Positions 1-5,869 of a DNA stretch of 10,567 nt are shown here, in pieces; within the stretch, counting starts at the first letter, position 1; every line of letters begins with the position of its first letter. Made by a program: the position numbers and the translations under genes. Under the pieces are notes generated by a model. That model did not search any database and was not told the DNA's origin. It saw nothing but the letters and a program-made list of their open reading frames with translations. The DNA comes from Candidatus Woesearchaeota archaeon (GTDB lineage Archaea; Nanobdellota; Nanobdellia; Woesearchaeales; WJKL01). The stretch lies in NCBI GenBank assembly GCA_019322455.1, contig JAHWIT010000049.1:1-10567 (forward strand). Reading direction: 5' to 3'.

Positions 1-277
1 CAACCTCAGTTATTCTGTTTATAGTATTATTTCCTCCTCCTCCTGCTCCCACCACTTTAATCTTAGCTGACTGTTTGCTTAGCATCTCTTCTAATTCAGC
101 ATCTACTGTATTATTTGACATAGAAGCAGATTCAACAACAGGTTCAGGTTGTCTTTCAGGCTCAGCAGGCTTTTCAACCTCAACTAGTTCTGGCCTTGCT
201 TCATTAGAACTCTGTTCAGGAGTTTGAAATTCAGAATTTTGAGACTTTATTTCTTCAGGATTCCTATAATCATCCAC
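1..277 (-). CDS. ftsZ: Cell division GTPase FtsZ, N-terminal part (cut by window edge)
   Basis: FtsZ is the tubulin-like GTPase that polymerises into the division ring. Only the first 92 residues lie in the window. Residues 72-92 read KIKVVGAGGGGNNTINRITE and on, which matches the first beta strand and nucleotide-binding loop of archaeal FtsZ (G-rich loop followed by NNTINR). Residues 1-70 are a Pro/Glu-rich, probably disordered extension, longer than the short leader usual in the family. The start is a GTG at 277. An in-frame TAA two codons upstream excludes a longer form, and the next in-frame Met is residue 53. A strong Shine-Dalgarno sequence, GAGGTG (290-285), lies 7 bases before the GTG, unlike most genes here, which look leaderless. 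It lies downstream of the FKBP gene on the same strand, 79 bases away. Family call is firm; which FtsZ paralogue (FtsZ1 or FtsZ2) cannot be told from this fragment. Confidence 0.88.
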   Translation of the reverse strand, partial: MDDYRNPEEIKSQNSEFQTPEQSSNEARPELVEVEKPAEPERQPEPVVESASMSNNTVDAELEEMLSKQSAKIKVVGAGGGGNNTINRITEV

Positions 278-284
278 TTTTTAA

Positions 285-290
285 CACCTC
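285..290 (-). promoter_or_regulatory. Shine-Dalgarno site for ftsZ
   Basis: GAGGTG on the minus strand, complementary to the 3' end of archaeal 16S rRNA, sits 7 bases before a GTG codon. It decides the start of the FtsZ frame at 277. A TATA-like TTTAAATA lies further upstream on the minus strand (around 331-324), consistent with a transcript that has a 5' leader. Confidence 0.65.
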
Positions 291-356
291 TCACAATTTA
301 AAAAATATAAATCTAAACTAGTATTTAAATATTGTTATTCTAGAATGAATAAAAAA

Positions 357-1025
357 TTATTTATTTTCTTTTTTCTCGTCTTTAACAAAATTTATTTTCT
401 TTATAGAAGTTACTAATTCAACTAATTTTTTGCTAATATTTTCTTGAATTTCTTTAGGAATCTCTTTTTTTATCTTAATCTCAGCAGTATTTTCCTTAAT
501 TTCAACCTCTGCTTTAAGATGTAATGCAAGTTTCAAATAGGATTTTATTTTTTCTTTGTCATCTGTAACAATCTTATTTATCTTCAATGTATAAACAACC
601 TCTTTTCCAGATAAAGGATGATTAAAATCAACTAAGCATCTTCCTCCTCCTACTCTTCTTATAAGTCCCAAAACACCGTCAATATTAACCTGCAGTCCAG
701 GCTGAGGCTCAATATTCTGTTTCTTAAAAGCACTTATTGGAATCATCTTTATTAACTTAACATCCTTTTTACCAAATGCCTTCTCAGGAGAAAGTTCAAT
801 AGTATATTCCTTACCAATCTCTTTTCCTTCAACTTCTTCATCTAATCCTTTTAGAATTTGCCCTTCTCCAACACAAACAGCAACAGGACCATATTCCATT
901 CCTTGGCTATGGAAATTATTTTCCTTAGCTGTTTTCTCATCTGTTGTATCAAAAATAATATTATCTTCTTTTGTCTTTCCAGTATATTCTACTTCCACAA
1001 AGTCCCTTTTCTTTATAATTGGCAT
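357..1025 (-). CDS. FKBP-type peptidyl-prolyl cis-trans isomerase, long archaeal (SlyD-like) type
   Basis: Cytoplasmic prolyl isomerase and folding helper of 222 residues. The FKBP core begins at residue 8 (DFVEVEYTGK) and continues with FDTT (25-28) and GEGQILKGLDEEVEG (53-67). The insert-in-flap (IF) chaperone domain runs from about 75 to 130, opened by SPEKAFG (79-85). The core closes with DFNHPLSGKEVVY (133-145), the hallmark end of SlyD-like FKBPs. Residues about 150-222 form a Lys/Glu-rich C-terminal domain, as in the long archaeal FKBPs such as the Methanocaldococcus 26-kDa form. The ATG at 1025 is supported by a TATA box centred 26 bases upstream, so the mRNA is probably leaderless. 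A T-run follows the stop directly (356-351, minus strand). Cytidylate kinase lies upstream on the same strand; I see no functional link beyond housekeeping. Confidence 0.93.
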   Translation of the reverse strand: MPIIKKRDFVEVEYTGKTKEDNIIFDTTDEKTAKENNFHSQGMEYGPVAVCVGEGQILKGLDEEVEGKEIGKEYTIELSPEKAFGKKDVKLIKMIPISAFKKQNIEPQPGLQVNIDGVLGLIRRVGGGRCLVDFNHPLSGKEVVYTLKINKIVTDDKEKIKSYLKLALHLKAEVEIKENTAEIKIKKEIPKEIQENISKKLVELVTSIKKINFVKDEKKENK

Positions 1026-1047
1026 GAGAATCAGATTTTTGATATTT

Positions 1048-1055
1048 TATTTAAA
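1048..1055 (-). promoter_or_regulatory. TATA box for the FKBP gene
   Basis: TTTAAATA on the minus strand, preceded by CC, is centred about 26 bases before the ATG at 1025. This is the spacing expected for a leaderless archaeal transcript. The box overlaps the TAA stop codon (1053-1051) of cytidylate kinase, so the promoter lies partly inside the upstream gene. Confidence 0.6.
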
Positions 1056-1599
1056 GGTTGCTATTTTTTTTCTTTTTAACAAATTCCAAAATCTCCTCAA
1101 CAGCTTCTTCAGCGTTTATTTTTGTCGTATCAACAATTAAATCATAATGGTTTTTATCATAAGGATCTAAATTATAATACTGCTGATATCTTCTTTTTTC
1201 AGAAAGTTCCCTGATCTTCATATTATGTTTTGTATTTTCTAGATTGATATTATGTTCTTTTCTTATTGTATCTGCTAAGATTCTCTTAGCTCTTTCTTCA
1301 AAATTAGCATCTAAAAAAATCTTAACTGAATTTGGAATAAAATGAAATCCTAATCTTGAATCAATAACAAAATTATCTTCATTCCTTCCCAAATTAATCT
1401 GCCTCTGATCAACCTCTTCATCAATACTCCTGTCTTCTTCTTCTAATTTGCTTAATTCCAGCAAAGAAATCTTTTTTTCTTCAGCAATCTCTCTTTGAAA
1501 ATCTCCCATTGAATAATGTTTATAACCAAGTTTATTAGCTAGCATCTTTGCTACAGTGCTTTTCCCGCTTCCAGCTGTTCCGCCTATTGTTATTCTCAT
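1051..1599 (-). CDS. cmk: Cytidylate kinase, archaeal type
   Basis: Phosphorylates CMP and dCMP to the diphosphates with ATP, feeding RNA, DNA and CDP-lipid synthesis; cytoplasmic P-loop kinase. From the chosen start (182 residues) the protein opens MRITIGGTAGSGKSTVAK, where the Walker A loop is GTAGSGKST. YSMGDFQREIA follows, the NMP-binding region seen in archaeal Cmk as S-x-GD-x-x-R-E-x-A. Later come NFVIDSRLGF (substrate side), FEERAKRI (lid-like arginines) and EKRRYQQYYNLDPYD. Length fits the family (about 180). I chose the ATG at 1599 because family members begin right at M-x-I-T-I-x-G. An ATG at 1620 in the same frame would add seven residues, and A/T-rich TATA-like boxes fit either start (around 1626 or 1644). 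It is divergent from the hydratase-like gene. The call is firm; the start is uncertain. Confidence 0.92.
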   Translation of the reverse strand: MRITIGGTAGSGKSTVAKMLANKLGYKHYSMGDFQREIAEEKKISLLELSKLEEEDRSIDEEVDQRQINLGRNEDNFVIDSRLGFHFIPNSVKIFLDANFEERAKRILADTIRKEHNINLENTKHNMKIRELSEKRRYQQYYNLDPYDKNHYDLIVDTTKINAEEAVEEILEFVKKKKNSNL

Positions 1600-1708
1600 T
1601 TTATTTGTGCAAATAACCATTGATATTAAAAATTTTTCTTAATATTATAGTAATTTATCATAATACTTAAAAATAACCTGCAAATTATTAACTTATTTTG
1701 TGATTGCA
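1600..1708. promoter_or_regulatory. Divergent promoter region between cmk and the hydratase-like gene
   Basis: Very A/T-rich spacer between two divergent genes. On the minus strand, boxes around 1623-1630 and 1639-1650 could serve cmk. On the plus strand, TTAAAAATA (1667-1675) would start transcription near 1697, and a TATTAAC stretch near 1686 would fit a leaderless start at 1709. No clear Shine-Dalgarno site is visible for either gene. I cannot choose among the boxes from sequence alone. Confidence 0.35.
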
Positions 1709-2890
1709 ATGGAAGAAAAGATATATAATATAACACAGAACCATCATATTCTAAACAGTTTATTCTTTAATCATGACAGAAATCCTGCACACCATAGCGC
1801 AGTACATACATCCTTAATTTTACTCTCCCTAGCTTCTGAAAAAGGATTTCATGATGAAGTTTGTGAAAAAAAAGATACTGAGAATGAATACTTAGATAAA
1901 AAATTAGAGATCATAGGCCATGATGTTTTAAACAGAGAAGGTTCAGTAATTGCACCAGGTATTCTACTTCAAAGTTTAGCAGACAACCATATACCTTCTA
2001 ATATGATCATAACCAAAGTTGAAACTAGATTTGCATATCCTTTGCTTGTTCCTGTTGATAAAGGAAGCAAAGAACTTGAAGTTCAAATATCAAAGCAAGA
2101 AGATCTTCCTAGAATAAAATATACAATTAAATTTTATGCAACAAATATGTATGATAATAAAATAATCAAGGAAAAAAATGGAGAAAAGATACAAGTGCCA
2201 ATAACAGAAATGGAAGTAACTGCTTTTTCAAATAATATTTCTACAGAAGAGATTTATGAAAAATTTACTAAAGAACATTTTGAAAAATTAGGAAAAGCAA
2301 AAAAAGAACAAATATATGATTTGTCCCACGATACTTATATCTCAGCAGATGATGATGACTGTTATTGGAGAAGCATACAAAATAAAAATCCATTTAAAAG
2401 AAATGAAAGCATCTCGCAGTTAGAATTACTGGCTAAAATTCCAAGAATTCTATCAATGGTTGCTGATAAATTAGAAAATGAACCGCCTGAAAATTACAAA
2501 GTCCTGGAAAGAAATCTTAATCCATTCTTAGAATATACACTAAAAGAAAAAAATTATGAAAGAAATAATGGAAAAAATGTTGAAGAAAGAGCAAAAGAAT
2601 TAAGTAAAAAATTAAGAACTACTTATGCAAGGCAGATTATAGTTTTTGACCCAAGAATTAAAATAGATATAGACCAGCATTTTGATTTAACAGCTCAACT
2701 TTTAGGAAAAATAAGAAGAGGAATGCATACATTCATTTCAGAAGCAACTATAGAAAATAAAACCTTGTTTATAGACGAATCAAAAATTATAGGAAGTCCT
2801 TTGTTAACAGACAGAGTAATAAAATATCTTAATAAAATAAATTATTCTGTTGAAGAATTAGAATTATTCAGATACAATAAATCCTTTTAA
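1709..2890 (+). CDS. Uncharacterised protein with MaoC/hydratase-like (hot-dog) N-terminal motif
   Basis: I do not recognise the whole family. In this 393-residue protein, residues 23-28 read DRNPAH, fitting the D-x-N-P-x-H catalytic motif of hydratase-2/MaoC enzymes (Asp23 and His28 would be the catalytic pair). Residues 81-90 read IAPGILLQSL, like the central hot-dog helix (I-A-x-G-M-L), and 107-111 RFAYP resemble the following R/F-F-x-x-P strand. About 30 charged residues between these two blocks look inserted. Residues about 130-300 are charged and mostly helical. Residues about 305-370 (FDPRIKIDID to SEATIENKTLFI) could be a second, degenerate hot-dog half. No signal peptide or membrane segment is seen. 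A GTG at 1700 would add three residues; I prefer the ATG. It is followed by the hairpin array. Enzyme activity and substrate are unknown, and acyl-CoA metabolism would be surprising in a reduced archaeon. Confidence 0.6.
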   Translation: MEEKIYNITQNHHILNSLFFNHDRNPAHHSAVHTSLILLSLASEKGFHDEVCEKKDTENEYLDKKLEIIGHDVLNREGSVIAPGILLQSLADNHIPSNMIITKVETRFAYPLLVPVDKGSKELEVQISKQEDLPRIKYTIKFYATNMYDNKIIKEKNGEKIQVPITEMEVTAFSNNISTEEIYEKFTKEHFEKLGKAKKEQIYDLSHDTYISADDDDCYWRSIQNKNPFKRNESISQLELLAKIPRILSMVADKLENEPPENYKVLERNLNPFLEYTLKEKNYERNNGKNVEERAKELSKKLRTTYARQIIVFDPRIKIDIDQHFDLTAQLLGKIRRGMHTFISEATIENKTLFIDESKIIGSPLLTDRVIKYLNKINYSVEELELFRYNKSF

Positions 2891-2915
2891 TTTCTCACTC
2901 ATTATTCATTAAAAA

Positions 2916-3008
2916 AGTTTTAGACAAAGTCTAAACCGTTTGGAAATAAAATTTCCAAAAGTTTTGGCATTTTCTGCCAAACCGTTTGGAAATGAAATTT
3001 CCAAAAGT
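2916..3008. repeat. Two-unit array of four perfect hairpins with alternating variable and constant stems
   Basis: The stretch parses completely into alternating 3-base joints (AGT or CCG) and hairpins that all start TTT and end AAA. AGT; hairpin A TTTAGAC-AAA-GTCTAAA (2919-2935); CCG; hairpin B with stem TTTGGAAAT/ATTTCCAAA and loop AAA (2939-2959); AGT; hairpin C TTTGGCA-TTTTC-TGCCAAA (2963-2981); CCG; hairpin D with the same stem as B and loop GAA (2985-3005); AGT. Thus two units of 44 and 46 bases are repeated. The second hairpin of each is identical in stem, while the first differs in sequence but keeps perfect pairing. The last AGT runs into the TATA box of the next gene. Function is unknown: a dispersed palindromic element, a transcription end signal or a regulatory RNA are possible. 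Confidence 0.85.
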
Positions 3009-3015
3009 TTATATA
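3008..3015 (+). promoter_or_regulatory. TATA box for the DUF212 gene
   Basis: TTTATATA, preceded by the purine-rich AAAAG (BRE-like), is centred about 27 bases before the ATG at 3039, consistent with a leaderless transcript. The box begins inside the final AGT of the hairpin array, so the array directly abuts this promoter. Confidence 0.65.
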
Positions 3016-3038
3016 TTCCAAATATTCTATTGTTAAAT

Positions 3039-3464
3039 ATGAACTTATTAACAAACAAAATATTCTTAGCAATAATTGTAGCAGGTATTTTTGCACAATT
3101 ATTAAAAATAATTATTTTTAAATTCAAACACAAACAGAAATTCCACATAAATGATTTAATTGTAACAGGAAGTATGCCAAGCTCACATTCTGCTTTAGTA
3201 ATATCATTAGTAATTATAATTGGACTAACAGAAGGATTAACCACAACCTTCTTTTTATCAGCTGTTTTTGCAGTAATTGTTATAAGAGATGCTTTTGGAG
3301 TAAGAAGAACAGCAGGTGAAGAAGGTAAAATAATAGATAAAATAATAAAAGCAAGCAAACTGAAAATAAAAACATACCATTATTCTTTAGGGCACAAGCC
3401 ATCAGAAGTTATAGTTGGAACCGTAATTGGAATTATATCTGCTTTATTAGTTTATTTCCTTTGA
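3039..3464 (+). CDS. Divergent PAP2 family membrane protein (DUF212)
   Basis: Small integral membrane protein of 141 residues from the divergent PAP2 (acid phosphatase/haloperoxidase-related, DUF212) family, whose substrate is not established. Visible hallmarks in order are TGSMPSSHSA (43-52), which holds the phosphatase-like P-S-x-H core; IRDAFGVRRTAGEEG (82-96); and YSLGHKPSEVIVG (115-127), where His119 and Glu123 replace the H-x3-D end of classical PAP2. Hydrophobic segments lie at about 8-27, 52-80 and 124-141. The frame is open upstream to 2940, but that part only reads the hairpin repeats. The ATG at 3039 gives the usual family length and has a well-placed TATA box. The 3' end overlaps the convergent CDP-alcohol transferase gene by 13 bases. 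A role in lipid phosphate metabolism is plausible but inferred. Confidence 0.9.
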   Translation: MNLLTNKIFLAIIVAGIFAQLLKIIIFKFKHKQKFHINDLIVTGSMPSSHSALVISLVIIIGLTEGLTTTFFLSAVFAVIVIRDAFGVRRTAGEEGKIIDKIIKASKLKIKTYHYSLGHKPSEVIVGTVIGIISALLVYFL

Positions 3465-3964
3465 ATTATTTCTTTTAACAATCTATAAATGTAAATAAAT
3501 CCCACAATCGCAGTAAGTACAACTGCTATCCATAATATAATCCACTTATAAACAAAATCCATCAAAAACAAAACAATTGTTATAACCTGTAAAGAAATCA
3601 GTATTCTGCCGAATAAAATTGGCTTATGTTCTTTTTTAAAGAATTCAATTCCAAAAAGAATATATACTAAAATTATAAAAGCAAAAACAAAAAGCCAAAG
3701 AATCATATTATATTTTATTAATATTCCAACTATAGCTAATCCTACTAATATCTTATCTGCAACCTTATCAAGAGCATAGCCTAATTTAGTCTCTCTTTTA
3801 AACTTCCTAGCAATATAACCATCAAACAAATCAGACAAAGCAGCTACAATAAATAAAATTAAAGCAAACTGCATCTTATCAAGAATAATAGCAAACATTA
3901 CAACAGGAGCAGACACTAATCTAAATAAAGATAATATGTTTGATACCCCTATTTTTTTATCCAT
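3452..3964 (-). CDS. CDP-alcohol phosphatidyltransferase (PgsA-like membrane enzyme)
   Basis: Integral membrane enzyme that transfers a phospholipid head-group alcohol onto a CDP-activated lipid (CDP-archaeol in archaea). It has 170 residues from the chosen start. The complete catalytic motif is visible: Asp45-xx-Asp48-Gly49-xx-Ala52-Arg53, eight residues, Gly62-xxx-Asp66-xxx-Asp70 (SDLFDGYIARKFKRETKLG, then YALDKVADK). The N-terminus SNILSLFRLVSAP resembles PgsA-type glycerophosphate transferases. Around five to six hydrophobic segments follow. I chose the ATG at 3964 because a TATA box (TTTATATC, 3992-3985) is centred about 25 bases before it and MDKKIGVSNILSLFRL is a normal family start; an ATG at 4012 would add 16 unsupported residues. 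It is divergent from the radical SAM gene and convergent with DUF212. The exact alcohol (glycerol phosphate, inositol phosphate or serine) cannot be told. Confidence 0.9.
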   Translation of the reverse strand: MDKKIGVSNILSLFRLVSAPVVMFAIILDKMQFALILFIVAALSDLFDGYIARKFKRETKLGYALDKVADKILVGLAIVGILIKYNMILWLFVFAFIILVYILFGIEFFKKEHKPILFGRILISLQVITIVLFLMDFVYKWIILWIAVVLTAIVGFIYIYRLLKEIIQRK

Positions 3965-3984
3965 AATATTAAAAAAATAATTTT

Positions 3985-3992
3985 GATATAAA
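3985..3992 (-). promoter_or_regulatory. TATA box for the CDP-alcohol transferase gene
   Basis: TTTATATC on the minus strand, inside a T-rich tract, is centred about 25 bases before the ATG at 3964. The spacing fits a leaderless mRNA and is the main argument for that start over 4012. Confidence 0.55.
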
Positions 3993-4017
3993 AAACCTTT
4001 GTTTAAAAACATATATT

Positions 4018-4026
4018 TTTAAAATA
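4018..4026 (+). promoter_or_regulatory. TATA box for the radical SAM gene
   Basis: TTTAAAATA is centred 25 bases before the ATG at 4047, again the leaderless spacing. Together with 3985-3992 it makes this an 82-base divergent promoter region. Confidence 0.5.
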
Positions 4027-4046
4027 AAAATTATTCTATAATCAAT

Positions 4047-5585
4047 ATGACAGTTACAATACTAGATTGTTATACAGATGAACCAGCTGGATTAGGGGTT
4101 CCACCTTACTTAGGAACATATCCAAGATATATTGCAGGACATTTAGATAAAATACCTATATATATTACAATTGATGATCTAAGACTCTTCAACCAGCTCC
4201 AACAACATAAGCTAGGTTGTAGGTGGGGGCGGGACGTAGGAAAGAAAAGCAATCTGCAAAAAAAAACAAAAGCCTTGTGGGCGGGCAAATTAAACAAATC
4301 CCTTAAACCTTCTCAAAAAACAAACATTAAAACTTACAACCTAACTAAAAATTTCAAAAATATCAAACAAATTCTAGAAAACACAGCTGAACTAATAATA
4401 ATTGCAGGAGTTCATACACCTGGAAAATATTTATCAGCAGTTCCTGGAACATTGAAAGAAATAATCCAACTAACAAAAGACCTAAACTGCAAAAAAATTC
4501 TTACAGGCCCTGCTGTTTATGGTACTTCAACAGAAGGAGGCAGATTCTTTGAAAGAGTCAACCTAAAAAATTTTGATCAAATAAAAGACTTTGATTTTTC
4601 CTATGAAGAAATAAAAGATTTTGCAGTCAAAGGAGCTGAAATAATAAAGCAAATTCCAGATTTAAGAATCATAGAATTAGAAACATCAAAAGGCTGCTCA
4701 AGAGCAAAGCATTGCAGCTTTTGCACAGAACCATTAAAACATAGAATATCATTCAGACAAAAACAAGATATAATAAAAGAAGTGAATGCTTTCAACAAAT
4801 TAGGAGTAAAATATTTTAGATTAGGAAAACAATCATGTTATTATTCTCATCCACAAGCAATTGATATTATAAAAGACATAAAAAAGCAAATTAATCCAAA
4901 AGTATTGCATATAGATAATGTAAATCCAATAAATGTCATAACAAAAAAAGGACAAGAAATAACAAAAGCAATTGTTAAATACTGTACAGAAGGAAACATA
5001 GCAGCTTTTGGAGTTGAATCCTTTGATCCAACTGTTGTAAAACAAAATAATCTTAATTCTGATTCAGAAACAACCTACAAAGCTGTAAAGATTTTAAACA
5101 AATATGGAAAAAAAAGAGGATTTACTGGAATGCAAAAATTTTTGCCTGGAATTAACATATTGTTTGGATTAATAGGAGAAAACAAAACAACAAATGAATA
5201 TAATATAAATTGGCTGAAAAGATTCCTTAAAGAAGACCTATTAATAAGAAGAATTAATATAAGACAAGTTGATATATTTGAAGGAACACCTATATATAAT
5301 ATAGTAGGCAATAAATTCATAAAAAAGAACAAGAAATACTATTGGAAATGGCGCAACCAAATAAGGCAAGAGATTGATTTTCCAATGTTAAAAAAACTTG
5401 TTCCAAAAGAAACTATTTTAAAAGATGTTAAAACAGAAATCTATGATGGTAAAACAACCTTTGCAAGGCAAATAGGAACCTATTCATTAATAATAGGTAT
5501 AAAACAAAGATTAGAATTAAATAAATTCATTGATGTGAGAATAATAGATCATATGCTAAGAAGTGTTGTTGGAGAAGTAATTTAA
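4047..5585 (+). CDS. Radical SAM protein, archaeal COG1031-like Fe-S oxidoreductase
   Basis: Radical SAM enzyme of unknown reaction, 512 residues. The N-terminus has DEPAGLGVPPYLGTYPRYIAG and YITIDDLRLF (residues 11-48), then IIAGVHTPGKYLSAVPGT, a Rossmann-like B12-binding-type region as recalled for COG1031. The Fe-S cysteines are Cys217, Cys223 and Cys226 (GCSRAKHCSFCTEP), a C-x5-C-x2-C spacing rather than the usual C-x3-C-x2-C. The TIM-barrel part follows with FRLGKQ, LHIDNVNP, YCTEGNIAAFGVES, FLPGINILFGLIGE and LLIRRINIRQVD. Residues about 52-97 are a Lys-rich insert encoded in part by an unusually G-rich stretch. A TATA box supports the start. tRNA-Asn begins 42 bases after the stop and its promoter overlaps this gene's 3' flank. 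RNA modification is a possible role, but only by association. Confidence 0.87.
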   Translation: MTVTILDCYTDEPAGLGVPPYLGTYPRYIAGHLDKIPIYITIDDLRLFNQLQQHKLGCRWGRDVGKKSNLQKKTKALWAGKLNKSLKPSQKTNIKTYNLTKNFKNIKQILENTAELIIIAGVHTPGKYLSAVPGTLKEIIQLTKDLNCKKILTGPAVYGTSTEGGRFFERVNLKNFDQIKDFDFSYEEIKDFAVKGAEIIKQIPDLRIIELETSKGCSRAKHCSFCTEPLKHRISFRQKQDIIKEVNAFNKLGVKYFRLGKQSCYYSHPQAIDIIKDIKKQINPKVLHIDNVNPINVITKKGQEITKAIVKYCTEGNIAAFGVESFDPTVVKQNNLNSDSETTYKAVKILNKYGKKRGFTGMQKFLPGINILFGLIGENKTTNEYNINWLKRFLKEDLLIRRINIRQVDIFEGTPIYNIVGNKFIKKNKKYYWKWRNQIRQEIDFPMLKKLVPKETILKDVKTEIYDGKTTFARQIGTYSLIIGIKQRLELNKFIDVRIIDHMLRSVVGEVI

Positions 5586-5593
5586 ACAAAATC

Positions 5594-5601
5594 TTTATAA
5601 A
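5594..5601 (+). promoter_or_regulatory. TATA box for the tRNA genes
   Basis: TTTATAAA is centred about 30 bases before the first base of tRNA-Asn, so transcription would start a few bases upstream of the mature 5' end. It lies 9 bases after the radical SAM stop codon. No equally good box is seen before tRNA-Ile, so the two may share this promoter. Confidence 0.55.
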
Positions 5602-5627
5602 TTAAATGTTGATTTAAAACAATTAAT

Positions 5628-5722
5628 GCCTCCATAGCTTAGTAGGTAGAGCGTGCGACTGTTACTTTCAATTTTTGAAAGAAGAAATCGCAAGGTCGGC
5701 AGTTCGAGTCTGCCTGGAGGCG
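5628..5722 (+). tRNA. tRNA-Asn(GTT) with a 22-base anticodon-loop intron
   Basis: Cloverleaf parts read directly. Acceptor GCCTCCA (5628-5634) pairs with TGGAGGC (5715-5721), discriminator G at 5722. D stem GCTT/GAGC with GG in the loop (5637-5652). Anticodon stem TGCGA (5654-5658) pairs with TCGCA (5688-5692). T stem GGCAG/CTGCC encloses TTCGAGT (5700-5714). The loop starts CT-GTT-A, giving anticodon GTT (5661-5663), asparagine. The 22 extra bases (5665-5686) fit the canonical 37/38 intron site. CCA is not encoded. The exact splice point is uncertain by a base, because C5665 could serve as base 38 in place of A5687. Confidence 0.93.
5665..5686 (+). other. tRNA-Asn intron
   Basis: Extra bases between positions 37 and 38 of tRNA-Asn. 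They begin with a perfect hairpin, CTTTCAA-TTT-TTGAAAG (5665-5681). A standard 4-bp central helix of a bulge-helix-bulge is not obvious, so the endonuclease substrate may be a relaxed form. Confidence 0.75.
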
Positions 5723-5769
5723 TCGGCTTGGTAAATCTTTTGATTTGCCTCGCTTTTTCATTTTTATCT
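5723..5769 (+). terminator. Spacer between the tRNAs with oligo-T runs
   Basis: The 47-base spacer contains T-runs at 5755-5759 and 5761-5765, the kind of oligo-T tract that ends transcription in archaea without a required hairpin. It could end tRNA-Asn transcription. No convincing TATA box for tRNA-Ile is present, so read-through is equally possible. Confidence 0.35.
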
Positions 5770-5807
5770 GGGCCCGTAGCTTAGTCTGGTGGAGTGCTCG
5801 ACTGATA

Positions 5808-5847
5808 CATTTCGCGAAGCGCAAATGCGCACAAGCGAAGCGCGGAG
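5808..5847 (+). other. tRNA-Ile intron 1 (position 37/38)
   Basis: Forty bases, GC-rich compared with the surroundings. TTCGCG (5811-5816) pairs with CGCGGA (5841-5846, one G-U), and GCGC-AAAT-GCGC (5819-5830) forms an inner hairpin. A 9-base direct repeat GCGAAGCGC occurs at 5814-5822 and 5835-5843. Confidence 0.85.
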
Positions 5848-5869
5848 ATCGAGTGGTCCCGAGTTCAAA

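Noticed and set aside
335..352. Inverted repeat TTATTC/GAATAA between FKBP and ftsZ
   Set aside because: Short and A/T-rich, expected by chance in such sequence; at most part of a weak transcription end.
858..1079. 73-residue plus-strand frame
   Set aside because: It overlaps the FKBP and cmk genes in antisense and has no recognisable domain.
2916..3008. CRISPR array
   Set aside because: Only two units, no unique spacer of 30-40 bases, and the supposed spacers are themselves perfect hairpins.
2940..3038. N-terminal extension of the DUF212 protein from a TTG at 2940
   Set aside because: The extra 33 residues are translated hairpin repeat. The ATG at 3039 has a TATA box at the right distance and gives the usual family length.
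2909..3358. Open frame on the minus strand across the hairpin array and the DUF212 gene
   Set aside because: It is antisense to a clear DUF212 protein, and its C-terminal part only reads the palindromic repeats, which stay open on both strands.
4222..4285. G-quadruplex in the radical SAM gene
   Set aside because: There are four or more G-runs, but the loop between the two blocks is about 45 bases, too long for a convincing quadruplex. The composition shift itself is reported as a finding.
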